A DNA stretch of 11,307 nucleotides. Origin: Legionella genomosp. 1. GTDB lineage: Bacteria > Pseudomonadota > Gammaproteobacteria > Legionellales > Legionellaceae. The notes beneath the pieces were generated by a model that saw only the letters and a program-made list of their open reading frames with translations, was not told the DNA's origin and did no database searches. Location of the stretch: the NCBI GenBank assembly GCA_945889365.1, contig CAMDBQ010000029.1, positions 1 through 11,307 of the forward strand, written 5' to 3'. Of this stretch, positions 1 to 6,185 are shown in pieces. A program made the translations under genes and the position numbers. Within the stretch, counting starts at the first letter, position 1; each line of letters begins with the position of its first letter.

Positions 1-1868
1 ATGACGGTGGAGTGGACATGGTCTTGTCCGCCAAAGAAATGCGCTCGGCCATGCATGGTGACGTGGTTCTTGCTTATCAGGCGGGGCTAGATCGTCGTGG
101 TCGGCCTGAAGGTGTTATTCATGAAGTGGTTGAACATGCCAATGCCAGCGTTGTAGGCCGTTTTTTCTCCGAACATGGGGTTAGCTTTGTCGTCCCGGAT
201 AGTAAACGCCTGACGCAAGATATTTCCATTCCTCAGGAATCAACGCTCAATGCCAACAATGGCCAAATCGTGTTGGTTGAATTATTAGCGTTCCCTAGCA
301 AACGTTCACAAGCAATTGGTAATGTGATTCATATTCTGGGCGAACACATGGCGCCTGGAATGGAAATTGAAGTATCCATTCTGGCTCACGGCTTGCCAGC
401 CAAATGGCCAGATGACATCGCAGCAGCTGTGGCTAAAATTCCTCAGCGCGTTGATCAAGATCAAATAAAAGGTCGTACCGATGTGCGCGAATTGCCCTTC
501 GTTACGATTGACGGTGAAGATGCTAAAGATTTTGATGATGCCGTTTATTGTTATGCTACGCCGGGTGGTGGATATCAATTGTATGTTGCCATTGCAGATG
601 TGAGTCATTACGTCCCCATGGGTTCTGCACTGGATAGCGAAGCCGCGCGTCGGGGTAATTCGGTTTATTTCCCTGGCAAAGTTGTACCCATGTTACCCGA
701 GGCTTTATCAAACGGGATTTGTTCGCTAAATCCGCACGTCGATCGATTGTGTATGGTTGCTGAAATGGCAATCAGCGCTGATGGCAAAATCAGTCACTCA
801 AGATTTTATCGCGCGGTCATGCATTCTCAGGCACGTTTGACCTATAACCAAGTAAGCGATTGGTTGATTGCTGGACAAGCCGATGCGGCGCATGAAAAAA
901 TATTTCCGATGTTGACCACCTTGCATGATTTGTACAACATCTTGCTCAAAACCCGTAAAAATCGTGGTGCGATGGATTTTGATACGACTGAAACACGCAT
1001 TGAATTTGATGAAAACAGAAAAATTAAATGCATTGTTCCAGTGATTCGTAATGACGCGCATCGTTTGATTGAAGAGTGCATGTTGGTTGCGAATGTGGCA
1101 ACAGCCGGCTTCCTCGAAAAAGCAAAAATTCCTACGCTTTATCGCGTTCATCCAGCTCCTGAGGAAGACAAAGTCATTGCCTTGAGACAATTCCTAGGTG
1201 AGCTGGGTTTGGTTTTAGGCGGTGGGAAAAAACCAACACCAAAAGATTTCCAGAAGACATTGGCATCCATTGGTGACCGACCAGAAAAACATCTAATTGA
1301 AACCGTGATGTTGCGCTCATTAAAACAGGCGCAATATATCGAAGCGAATGATGGGCATTTTGGCTTGGCATATTCTGCTTATACCCATTTTACATCACCG
1401 ATTCGCCGTTATCCTGATCTGCTTATTCATCGAGCGGTTGGGCATTTGATTGATAATAACCTGCCTGAAAAATTCGCCTATAAAGAAGCAGACATGAGCC
1501 GTTTGGGCAAGCATTGTTCCTCTACTGAGCGCCGTGCAGATGAAGCGACGCGTGAAGTGGTGTCATGGCTTAAATGTGAATACATGCAGGATAAACTGGG
1601 GCAAGTGTTTCCTGGCAAAATTTCTGCGGTTACAGGCTTCGGTATTTTTGTTGAACTGGATGAAATTTACGTGGAAGGCCTGGTGCATGTCACTTCATTG
1701 AAAAATGACTATTACACGTTTGATGCAGTCAAGCACAGATTAGTTGGCGAGCGCGGCGGTACTGTATATCGTTTAGGCGATAGAATGACGGTGTTGGTTG
1801 CGCGAGTTGATCTGGATGAGCGTAAGATTGATTTCGAACTAGCAGAAGAAGAGGATCTTGATGTCTGA
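1..1868 (+). CDS. rnr: Ribonuclease R, 3' part of gene (N-terminus outside window)
   Basis: Processive 3'-to-5' exoribonuclease that degrades structured RNA, including rRNA and mRNA, in the cytoplasm. The frame is open to the left edge, and the first visible residues align near residue 105 of E. coli RNase R. A GTG at 12 is therefore only an internal codon, and the helix-turn-helix and part of the first cold-shock domain lie outside. The rest of the cold-shock region is followed by the RNB domain. Its metal-binding DGEDAKDFDD (codons at 510-539) matches E. coli D272-D281, and the RNB signature HFTSPIRRYPDL begins at 1386. A C-terminal S1 domain starts near 1597 (GKISAVTGFGIFVELDE). The protein stops just after the S1 domain (about position 723 in E. 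coli numbering), so the long Lys-rich tail of E. coli RNase R is absent. It overlaps rlmB by 8 nt, which indicates one operon and translational coupling. Identity is secure. Confidence 0.96.
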   Translation, partial: DGGVDMVLSAKEMRSAMHGDVVLAYQAGLDRRGRPEGVIHEVVEHANASVVGRFFSEHGVSFVVPDSKRLTQDISIPQESTLNANNGQIVLVELLAFPSKRSQAIGNVIHILGEHMAPGMEIEVSILAHGLPAKWPDDIAAAVAKIPQRVDQDQIKGRTDVRELPFVTIDGEDAKDFDDAVYCYATPGGGYQLYVAIADVSHYVPMGSALDSEAARRGNSVYFPGKVVPMLPEALSNGICSLNPHVDRLCMVAEMAISADGKISHSRFYRAVMHSQARLTYNQVSDWLIAGQADAAHEKIFPMLTTLHDLYNILLKTRKNRGAMDFDTTETRIEFDENRKIKCIVPVIRNDAHRLIEECMLVANVATAGFLEKAKIPTLYRVHPAPEEDKVIALRQFLGELGLVLGGGKKPTPKDFQKTLASIGDRPEKHLIETVMLRSLKQAQYIEANDGHFGLAYSAYTHFTSPIRRYPDLLIHRAVGHLIDNNLPEKFAYKEADMSRLGKHCSSTERRADEATREVVSWLKCEYMQDKLGQVFPGKISAVTGFGIFVELDEIYVEGLVHVTSLKNDYYTFDAVKHRLVGERGGTVYRLGDRMTVLVARVDLDERKIDFELAEEEDLDV

Positions 1869-2604
1869 TCAGTATGTTTATGGGGTGCATGCGGTTGCAG
1901 CACTACTTGCGAACCGCCACCGTGTAACTAAAGTTTTATACCTTACACAAGATAGAATCGATAAAAGAGTGCAAGCGTTAGTGGTGTTAGCCGAAAAAGC
2001 TACTATTCCTATAGAACGGCTTCCTGCACACAGAATGGATCAACGCTTTCCCGAATTTACACATCAAGGTGTCGTTGCTGTCGCTGTTAGCCTACCCGAA
2101 TACGTGGAAACTGATCTGTGTCTTTTGTTGGAATCAAGCAAACAACCCAGCTTGATTCTGATTCTGGACGGCGTGACCGATCCGCATAATTTAGGTGCGT
2201 GTTTGCGTAGTGCTGATGCTGCGGGCGTTGATTTTGTTATCATTCCAAAAGATAACAATGCAAGCATTACGCCTGTAGTTAGTAAAGTTGCTTGTGGTGC
2301 AGCAGAAAGCATTCCTGTGGTGCGCGTAACCAACCTCGCTCGTGCAATGGAAATCATTAAGCAGGAAGGCGTGTGGATTTATGGGGCCGCGGGTGAAGCA
2401 GATGATTTGGTTTATAATCTGGATTGCAAAACCTCGATTGCATTGGTTTTAGGCGCTGAAGGGTCAGGTATGCGGCGTTTAACCCGAGATCAGTGTGATG
2501 GCGTGTTTTCATTGCCCATGTTGGGCTCGGTAACCAGCTTGAACGTGTCTGTTGCCACGGGCGTGTGTTTATATGAAGTAGTGCGTCAGCGGAAAGGGTT
2601 CTAG
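1861..2604 (+). CDS. rlmB: 23S rRNA (guanosine-2251-2'-O)-methyltransferase RlmB
   Basis: SpoU/TrmH-family methyltransferase that uses SAM to 2'-O-methylate G2251 in the peptidyl-transferase P loop of 23S rRNA. The 247-residue product has the family's layout. A small L30e-like RNA-binding domain (about 1-75, starting MSDQYVYGVHAV) is followed by the alpha/beta-knot SPOUT domain. The three SpoU motifs are clear: DGVTDPHNLGACLRSADAAG (N110), LVLGAEGSGMRRLTR (E200) and SVTSLNVSVATG (N228), which form the SAM pocket and knot. I chose ATG 1861 because AAGAGG lies 6 nt upstream and the protein then aligns with E. coli RlmB from residue 1. A TTG at 1858 would add one residue and crowd the ribosome site. 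The start overlaps the rnr stop by 8 nt, so expression is probably coupled to rnr; rnr-rlmB is a common gammaproteobacterial pairing. Confidence 0.97.
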   Translation: MSDQYVYGVHAVAALLANRHRVTKVLYLTQDRIDKRVQALVVLAEKATIPIERLPAHRMDQRFPEFTHQGVVAVAVSLPEYVETDLCLLLESSKQPSLILILDGVTDPHNLGACLRSADAAGVDFVIIPKDNNASITPVVSKVACGAAESIPVVRVTNLARAMEIIKQEGVWIYGAAGEADDLVYNLDCKTSIALVLGAEGSGMRRLTRDQCDGVFSLPMLGSVTSLNVSVATGVCLYEVVRQRKGF

Positions 2605-2632
2605 GTTGGGCCTTGGCCCAAAACCCAACCTA
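2602..2632. repeat. Palindrome at convergent rlmB/argD ends; possible bidirectional terminator
   Basis: TAGGTTGGG (2602-2610, including the rlmB stop codon) is perfectly complementary to CCCAACCTA (2624-2632), a 9-bp stem with a 13-nt loop. A competing 7-bp stem, TTGGGCC (2606-2612) with GGCCCAA (2615-2621), leaves only a 2-nt loop. The palindrome sits between two genes that converge 36 nt apart, so a shared transcription end or 3' RNA stabiliser is plausible. There is no run of T on either side, so it is not a standard intrinsic terminator. On the minus strand it begins GTAG, as REP elements often do, but one copy cannot establish that. Confidence 0.55.
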
Positions 2633-2640
2633 CAAATATA

Positions 2641-3807
2641 TTATGATACAAATTCATTAATCGTTTTCACCAACCGAACAATCAACTCATCCATTTCATC
2701 TTCACTAATAATTAACGCCGGTAAAAGTCTAATCACCGACTCAGCAGTAACATTCAGCAACAAGCCATTAGTCAAGCCGATCAGTTTTATATCATTAGCG
2801 GCTCTGTCTAGCTCGATCCCTAACATGAAGCCTTTACCGCGAATACCTCGAACATTGGGGTGATCGCCTAATTCGCGGATTAATTTGTCCTTGAGGAGGA
2901 TGCCGTTGCGCGCTACCTGTTCACATATGTTGTCGCGTTCAATCACATTTAATACGGTGAGGGCAGTAGCGCAAGCCAGTGGGTTGCCACCGAACGTTGC
3001 TCCATGATTACCCGGTTTGAATAGGTCACGGGCACGTTTTCCCATCAAGCAGGCACTGATCGGTACGCCATTACCCAAGCCCTTGGCCGTGGTTAAAATA
3101 TCAGGTTTAATCCCCAGATTCATACAAGCAAACAATGTTCCGGTTCGGCCGTTGCCCGTTTGTACTTCATCAAAAATTAATAGCCAGTCATTTTTTGCAC
3201 AAAGGGCAGCTACTGCACGCAAGTAAGTTTCATCTCCAACAAGAACACCGCCTTCACCCTGTATCGGCTCAAGCATTACAGCCACGACATCATCGCGATT
3301 AGCTGCAATGGTGCGTATGGCTTCAATGTCGTTAAATGGCGCGCGAATAAAACCCGACACCAGTGGTTCAAAACCGGCCTGAACTTTGCGTGAGCCTGAG
3401 GCAGTCAGTGTGGCCATGGTCCGGCCGTGAAATGCACCTTCCATAACAATAATGGACGGCGTTTCAATGCCTCTTTTGTGACCATACAGCCTCGAAAGCT
3501 TGATTGCTGCTTCATTGGCTTCAGCACCAGAGTTGTTAAAGAACACCTGATCCATGCCGGTTAAGCTCGTCAGCTTTTCTGCAAGCAGTTCCTGTTCCTT
3601 AATATGGAAGGCATTAGACGGATGCAGCAATTTGGCGGCTTGCTGTTGGATGGTTTTCGTTACATCGGGATGAGCATGGCCTAAGCCACAAACGGCTATC
3701 CCGCTAAATGTATCAAGGTATGCTTTGCCCTGTTCGTCATATAACCAAACGCCTTTGCCGTGAGTGAAGGTCACAGGCAAAGGGTTGTAGGTGGTGATTA
3801 AGGTCAT
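2641..3807 (-). CDS. argD: Acetylornithine/succinyldiaminopimelate aminotransferase (class III, PLP)
   Basis: PLP-dependent fold-type I, class III aminotransferase. In arginine synthesis it converts N-acetylglutamate semialdehyde to N-acetylornithine, and many ArgD proteins also act as DapC in lysine/diaminopimelate synthesis. The 388-residue product is slightly shorter than usual (about 400). Visible motifs are the phosphate-binding NNSGAEANEAA (S93-G94-A95), AFHGRT (F126-R129), the cofactor aspartate in LLIFDEVQTGNGRTG (D213) and the Schiff-base lysine in TTAKGLGNG (K242), spaced as in ArgD. Start ATG 3807 is preceded by TAGGAG with a 5-nt gap, and the TAG of that site is the sodB stop codon. 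A longer start at 3846 would run into sodB and is rejected. The gene lies 8 nt after sodB and is probably co-transcribed with it. No other arginine gene is present, so choosing between the ArgD and DapC roles needs the rest of the genome. Confidence 0.9.
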   Translation of the reverse strand: MTLITTYNPLPVTFTHGKGVWLYDEQGKAYLDTFSGIAVCGLGHAHPDVTKTIQQQAAKLLHPSNAFHIKEQELLAEKLTSLTGMDQVFFNNSGAEANEAAIKLSRLYGHKRGIETPSIIVMEGAFHGRTMATLTASGSRKVQAGFEPLVSGFIRAPFNDIEAIRTIAANRDDVVAVMLEPIQGEGGVLVGDETYLRAVAALCAKNDWLLIFDEVQTGNGRTGTLFACMNLGIKPDILTTAKGLGNGVPISACLMGKRARDLFKPGNHGATFGGNPLACATALTVLNVIERDNICEQVARNGILLKDKLIRELGDHPNVRGIRGKGFMLGIELDRAANDIKLIGLTNGLLLNVTAESVIRLLPALIISEDEMDELIVRLVKTINEFVS

Positions 3808-3815
3808 GGTTACTC

Positions 3816-4394
3816 CTAGCGCATATTGCTGGCTACAAAATCCCAATTAACCAAGTGCCAGAAAGCGTTCATGTAATTTGGACGGGCGTTGCGGTAATCA
3901 ATGTAATACGCGTGTTCCCAAACGTCGCAAGTCATCAGTGCGGTTAATCCGTCAGTCATAGGTGTACCGGCATTACTGGTGCTGGTAATTTTCAGGCTGC
4001 CTTGTTTGTCTTGTACTAGCCAAGCCCAGCCCGATCCAAACGTTGTGATAGCCGCTTGGGTAAATTGTTCCTGAAATGCTGCAAATGATCCAAAGGCATG
4101 GTTAATTGCATCGGCTAATTTACCAGTGGGCTCGCCGCCGCCATTAGGGCTCAGGCAATGCCAATAAAAGGTATGATTCCATACTTGTGCTGCGTTATTG
4201 AATATGCCGCCAGATGATTTTTTGATCACATCTTCAAGTGTCATGGTAGCAAAGTCACTGTCAGCCACTAATTTATTTAAGTTGGTCACATAGGCTTGAT
4301 GATGTTTTCCATAATGGTATTCCAGGGTTTCCTGGGAGATGTGTGGTACGAGGGCATCCATTTGGTAAGGTAGATGGGGTAATGTGAAGGTCAT
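3816..4394 (-). CDS. sodB: Superoxide dismutase [Fe]
   Basis: Cytosolic Fe superoxide dismutase that converts superoxide to O2 and H2O2. The 192-residue product aligns with E. coli SodB along its whole length. Metal ligands are H27 (EYHYGKHH), H74 (VWNHTFYW), D157 and H161 (DVWEHAYYIDYRNARP). Q70 in NNAAQVWNH is the outer-sphere glutamine typical of Fe-type enzymes; Mn enzymes usually supply it from a later position. GGGEPTGKLADAI and STSNAGTP are further Fe-type landmarks. Start ATG 4394 has AGGAG 6 nt upstream and gives the normal N-terminus MTFTLPHLPY. An upstream start at 4562 is rejected because it would add 56 unrelated residues and read through the promoter region. It has no signal peptide. 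It is first in a minus-strand unit with argD and divergent from grxD. Confidence 0.96.
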   Translation of the reverse strand: MTFTLPHLPYQMDALVPHISQETLEYHYGKHHQAYVTNLNKLVADSDFATMTLEDVIKKSSGGIFNNAAQVWNHTFYWHCLSPNGGGEPTGKLADAINHAFGSFAAFQEQFTQAAITTFGSGWAWLVQDKQGSLKITSTSNAGTPMTDGLTALMTCDVWEHAYYIDYRNARPNYMNAFWHLVNWDFVASNMR

Positions 4395-4427
4395 GTGTGG
4401 CTCCTGATTGTTTTTTTGGAAAGGATA

Positions 4428-4455
4428 AGTGTAGCAGGTTAAAAAACACTTACAA
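4428..4455 (-). promoter_or_regulatory. Predicted sigma70 promoter of sodB-argD
   Basis: On the minus strand, -35 TTGTAA (4455-4450) and -10 TACACT (4433-4428) are 16 bp apart, with a TGC extended -10 just before the -10 hexamer. Transcription would start near 4420 and give a leader of about 25 nt before the sodB start. This is by motif only. Confidence 0.5.
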
Positions 4456-4461
4456 TCAAAG

Positions 4462-4478
4462 ATTGCAGTAGTTGCAAT
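4462..4478. promoter_or_regulatory. Palindrome between divergent sodB and grxD promoters; candidate operator
   Basis: ATTGCA (4462-4467) and TGCAAT (4473-4478) form a perfect 6-bp dyad around 5 bp (GTAGT). The right half overlaps the predicted grxD -35 box (4472-4477), and the left half ends 6 bp beyond the sodB -35 box. A bound protein could affect both promoters. I do not recognise the motif as a Fur, OxyR or SoxR site. Confidence 0.4.
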
Positions 4479-4500
4479 ATGGTCTGATTTTCGCCATAAT
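4472..4500 (+). promoter_or_regulatory. Predicted sigma70 promoter of grxD-peroxiredoxin
   Basis: TTGCAA (4472-4477) and CATAAT (4495-4500) are 17 bp apart. Transcription would start near 4507 and leave a leader of about 26 nt before the GTG start. This supports the grxD start at 4533, because the in-frame GTG at 4509 would sit at the transcript's 5' end with no ribosome site. Confidence 0.55.
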
Positions 4501-4532
4501 GGATTTTTGTGGCTTACAATATAGGTGGTACC

Positions 4533-4850
4533 GTGGATACAATAGAAAAAATCAAGAAACAAATCACTGATAATACAATACTTTTATATATGAAAGGCAA
4601 TCCCAAGGCTCCTCAGTGCGGGTTTTCAGCACGCGCTGTTCAATGCATTGATGCCTGCGGTGTTGATTTTTCTTATGTTGATATTCTCGCAAATCCAGAT
4701 ATTCGTCAAACATTGCCACAATATGCTGATTGGCCTACGTTTCCTCAATTGTATGTGAAAGGTGAACTAATCGGAGGTTCTGATATTATTGCCGATATGT
4801 ATGAACAGGGTGAGTTAGAGCATTTGCTACGGGAAGCAGTTGCAGTATAA
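4533..4850 (+). CDS. grxD: Monothiol glutaredoxin, CGFS type (Grx4/GrxD)
   Basis: Small thioredoxin-fold protein of the CGFS class. With BolA partners and glutathione, such proteins bind and pass on [2Fe-2S] clusters rather than acting mainly as disulfide reductases. The 105-residue product has the whole family pattern: LLYMKG, the active-site CGFS at C29-S32, WPTFPQLYVKGELIGGSDI (glutathione-binding cis-proline and GG), and a C-terminal helix. Start GTG 4533 is chosen because AGGTGG lies 4 nt upstream and the N-terminus MDTIEKIKKQI matches E. coli GrxD. The alternative GTG at 4509 adds MAYNIGGT, with no family match. The gene is first in a two-gene unit with a peroxiredoxin 22 nt downstream and diverges from sodB, which links Fe-S care to peroxide and superoxide defence. 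Confidence 0.95.
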   Translation: MDTIEKIKKQITDNTILLYMKGNPKAPQCGFSARAVQCIDACGVDFSYVDILANPDIRQTLPQYADWPTFPQLYVKGELIGGSDIIADMYEQGELEHLLREAVAV

Positions 4851-4872
4851 TTTTGAATAATGGAGAGAATAA

Positions 4873-5478
4873 ATGAGTGTTTTAGTTGGACGTAAGGCGC
4901 CAGATTTTATAGTTCCTGCGGTATTAGGAACCGGTGAAATGGTTGCTAAATTTAATTTTTGCGAAGAAACCAAAGGTAAGTATGCGATTGTGTTTTTCTA
5001 CCCGCTTGATTTTACTTTTGTTTGCCCTTCCGAGTTAATCGCCTTGGATCATCGCATGGCTGATTTCACGAGCCGTGGCGTCAATGTTATTTCAGTATCA
5101 ATTGATTCGCATTTCACACACAATGCCTATCGCAATACGCCGATCAACAAAGGTGGAATAGGGCCTGTGACGTTCACCATGGCAGCTGATATGACTCACG
5201 CTGTTTGCCAAGCTTACGGGGTGCAGCATCCTGCAGCAGGTGTTGCACTACGCGCGGCGTTCATTATAGATAAAGAGGGTGTGGTGCGATCTCAAGTTGT
5301 TAATGACTTACCAATCGGGCGTGACATTGATGAGTTGTTGCGGCTTGTTGACGCAGTACAATTTACTGACGAACATGGCGAAGTATGCCCTGCTGGTTGG
5401 AAAAAAGGTCACGCCGGTATGAAAGCTAGCCCACAAGGTGTGGCTGAGTATCTTGCTGAGCATTCTGAGACCTTGTAA
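4873..5478 (+). CDS. Typical 2-Cys peroxiredoxin (AhpC/TSA family)
   Basis: Thiol peroxidase that reduces H2O2, organic hydroperoxides and probably peroxynitrite in the cytosol, recycled by thioredoxin or an AhpF/AhpD-type reductase that is not in this window. The 201-residue protein has the peroxidatic site DFTFVCPSE (C51) and the resolving site GEVCPAGWKKG (C172), the spacing of Prx1/AhpC dimers. HFTHNAYRNTP and LRAAFIIDKEGVVR are further family landmarks. A GGIG motif follows NK, but the C-terminus ends without the YF motif that makes eukaryotic enzymes prone to over-oxidation. ATG 4873 has GGAGAG 5 nt upstream. The 22-nt gap after grxD and the lack of a promoter indicate co-transcription. 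Similar genes are annotated ahpC, tsaA or prx; I leave the symbol open. Confidence 0.95.
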   Translation: MSVLVGRKAPDFIVPAVLGTGEMVAKFNFCEETKGKYAIVFFYPLDFTFVCPSELIALDHRMADFTSRGVNVISVSIDSHFTHNAYRNTPINKGGIGPVTFTMAADMTHAVCQAYGVQHPAAGVALRAAFIIDKEGVVRSQVVNDLPIGRDIDELLRLVDAVQFTDEHGEVCPAGWKKGHAGMKASPQGVAEYLAEHSETL

Positions 5479-5488
5479 TAAGTAACTA

Positions 5489-5557
5489 AGCCGCGACTGT
5501 TAGTCAGTGTTCACCAATATGTTGAGTGACTGTGAACACTGACTAACGGTCGCGGCT
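5489..5557. repeat. 69-bp near-perfect inverted repeat between convergent genes
   Basis: A 26-nt left arm (5489-5514, starting AGCCGCGAC) pairs with a 26-nt right arm (5532-5557, ending GTCGCGGCT) around a 17-nt loop. The only imperfection, T5498 opposite G5548, is a G-U pair in RNA from the plus strand. The element fills most of the 83-bp gap between the peroxiredoxin stop (5478) and the rnt stop (5562). Neither side has a clear run of T, so it is not a textbook intrinsic terminator, although a stem this long could end or protect both 3' ends. Its compact, symmetric form also fits a dispersed palindromic repeat. No transposase gene or target duplication is visible. Confidence 0.8.
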
Positions 5558-5561
5558 GGCT

Positions 5562-6185
5562 TTACATATGCAATCCCTGCCACGTATTCATCATTTTACA
5601 AAACAATTCCGCAGTTTTCTCCGCGTCATAAATCGCAGAATGGGCTTCATCCGCATTAAAAGGGATGCCAGCTGATGCCATTGCTTTTGCTAACACGGTC
5701 TGCCCATACATCATGCCCGCAAGGGTTGCTGTATCAAAACAAGTAAACGCATGAAACGGCAATTTTACCCCTGCACGTTTGGCAGCCGCCTTAACAAATA
5801 ATAAATCAAACCAGGCATTGTGCCCAATCAATACCGCTCGTTGGCAGCAACTTTGTTTTAATGCTTTATTAATCGGTGCAAACAAGTTTAACAAAGCCTG
5901 TTTTTCATCCACCGCGAAGCGCAACGGCTGCCAGGGGTCGATGTGATTAAACGCAAGCGATTTTGGGTCGAGCTCTGAATGCTCAAAGGGCAATACATGT
6001 TCGAAAAAGCTCGTTGTTGGCGTGAAATGTCCTTGCTCATTGATGTCTAGCAATACAACACACATTTCCAATAATGCGCTTTTTTGCGGATCAACTCCAC
6101 CGGTTTCTACGTCGACAATGACGGGTAAAAAACCACGAAAACGTTGCTTAATTTTTTTGGTGAACAAGTGGTCAGGTGGATTCAT
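5562..6185 (-). CDS. rnt: Ribonuclease T (DEDDh 3'-5' exonuclease)
   Basis: Dimeric DEDDh exonuclease that trims the 3' ends of tRNA, 5S and 23S rRNA and can also act on DNA ends. The 207-residue product (E. coli 215) has all five catalytic residues: D25 and E27 in VIVDVETGG, D127 in GHNAWFDLLF, and H182 and D187 in EAHSAIYDAEKTA. The RNase T hallmarks KQRFRGFLP at the N-terminus, SLAFNHIDPW and FDTATLAGMMYGQTVLAKA separate it from DnaQ or Orn. By alignment with E. coli, the base-stacking and C-effect positions F29 and E73 are here V31 and K75, while F77 and F124 are kept as F79 and F126. Start ATG 6185 has GGAG 5 nt upstream and lies inside the end of pyrC (14-nt overlap), so translation is probably coupled. 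The gene ends at the foot of the large inverted repeat. Confidence 0.93.
   Translation of the reverse strand: MNPPDHLFTKKIKQRFRGFLPVIVDVETGGVDPQKSALLEMCVVLLDINEQGHFTPTTSFFEHVLPFEHSELDPKSLAFNHIDPWQPLRFAVDEKQALLNLFAPINKALKQSCCQRAVLIGHNAWFDLLFVKAAAKRAGVKLPFHAFTCFDTATLAGMMYGQTVLAKAMASAGIPFNADEAHSAIYDAEKTAELFCKMMNTWQGLHM

Noticed and set aside
12..14. GTG 12 as the true start of rnr
   Set aside because: The frame stays open to the window edge and the first residues align inside the cold-shock region, so this is an internal codon.
798..1190. Minus-strand frame of 130 codons within rnr
   Set aside because: It lies antisense to the conserved RNB domain; its composition reflects the opposite-strand codons.
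2606..2863. Plus-strand open frame of 85 codons after rlmB
   Set aside because: It lies opposite the conserved C-terminal part of argD, has no ribosome site and no recognisable product.
3808..3846. Longer N-terminus for argD (MGFCSQQYALGVT...)
   Set aside because: It would overlap the conserved end of sodB, while ATG 3807 has an ideal ribosome site and matches the family start.
4509..4532. GTG 4509 as grxD start
   Set aside because: It has no ribosome site and sits at the predicted transcription start; GTG 4533 has AGGTGG and fits the family N-terminus.
4395..4562. Longer N-terminus for sodB
   Set aside because: The added residues match nothing in Fe-SOD, are cytosine- and phenylalanine-rich leader DNA, and would cross the predicted promoter.
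5489..5557. CRISPR repeat, attC site or insertion-sequence end
   Set aside because: There is a single inverted repeat, with no spacer array, integrase or transposase gene and no flanking target duplication.
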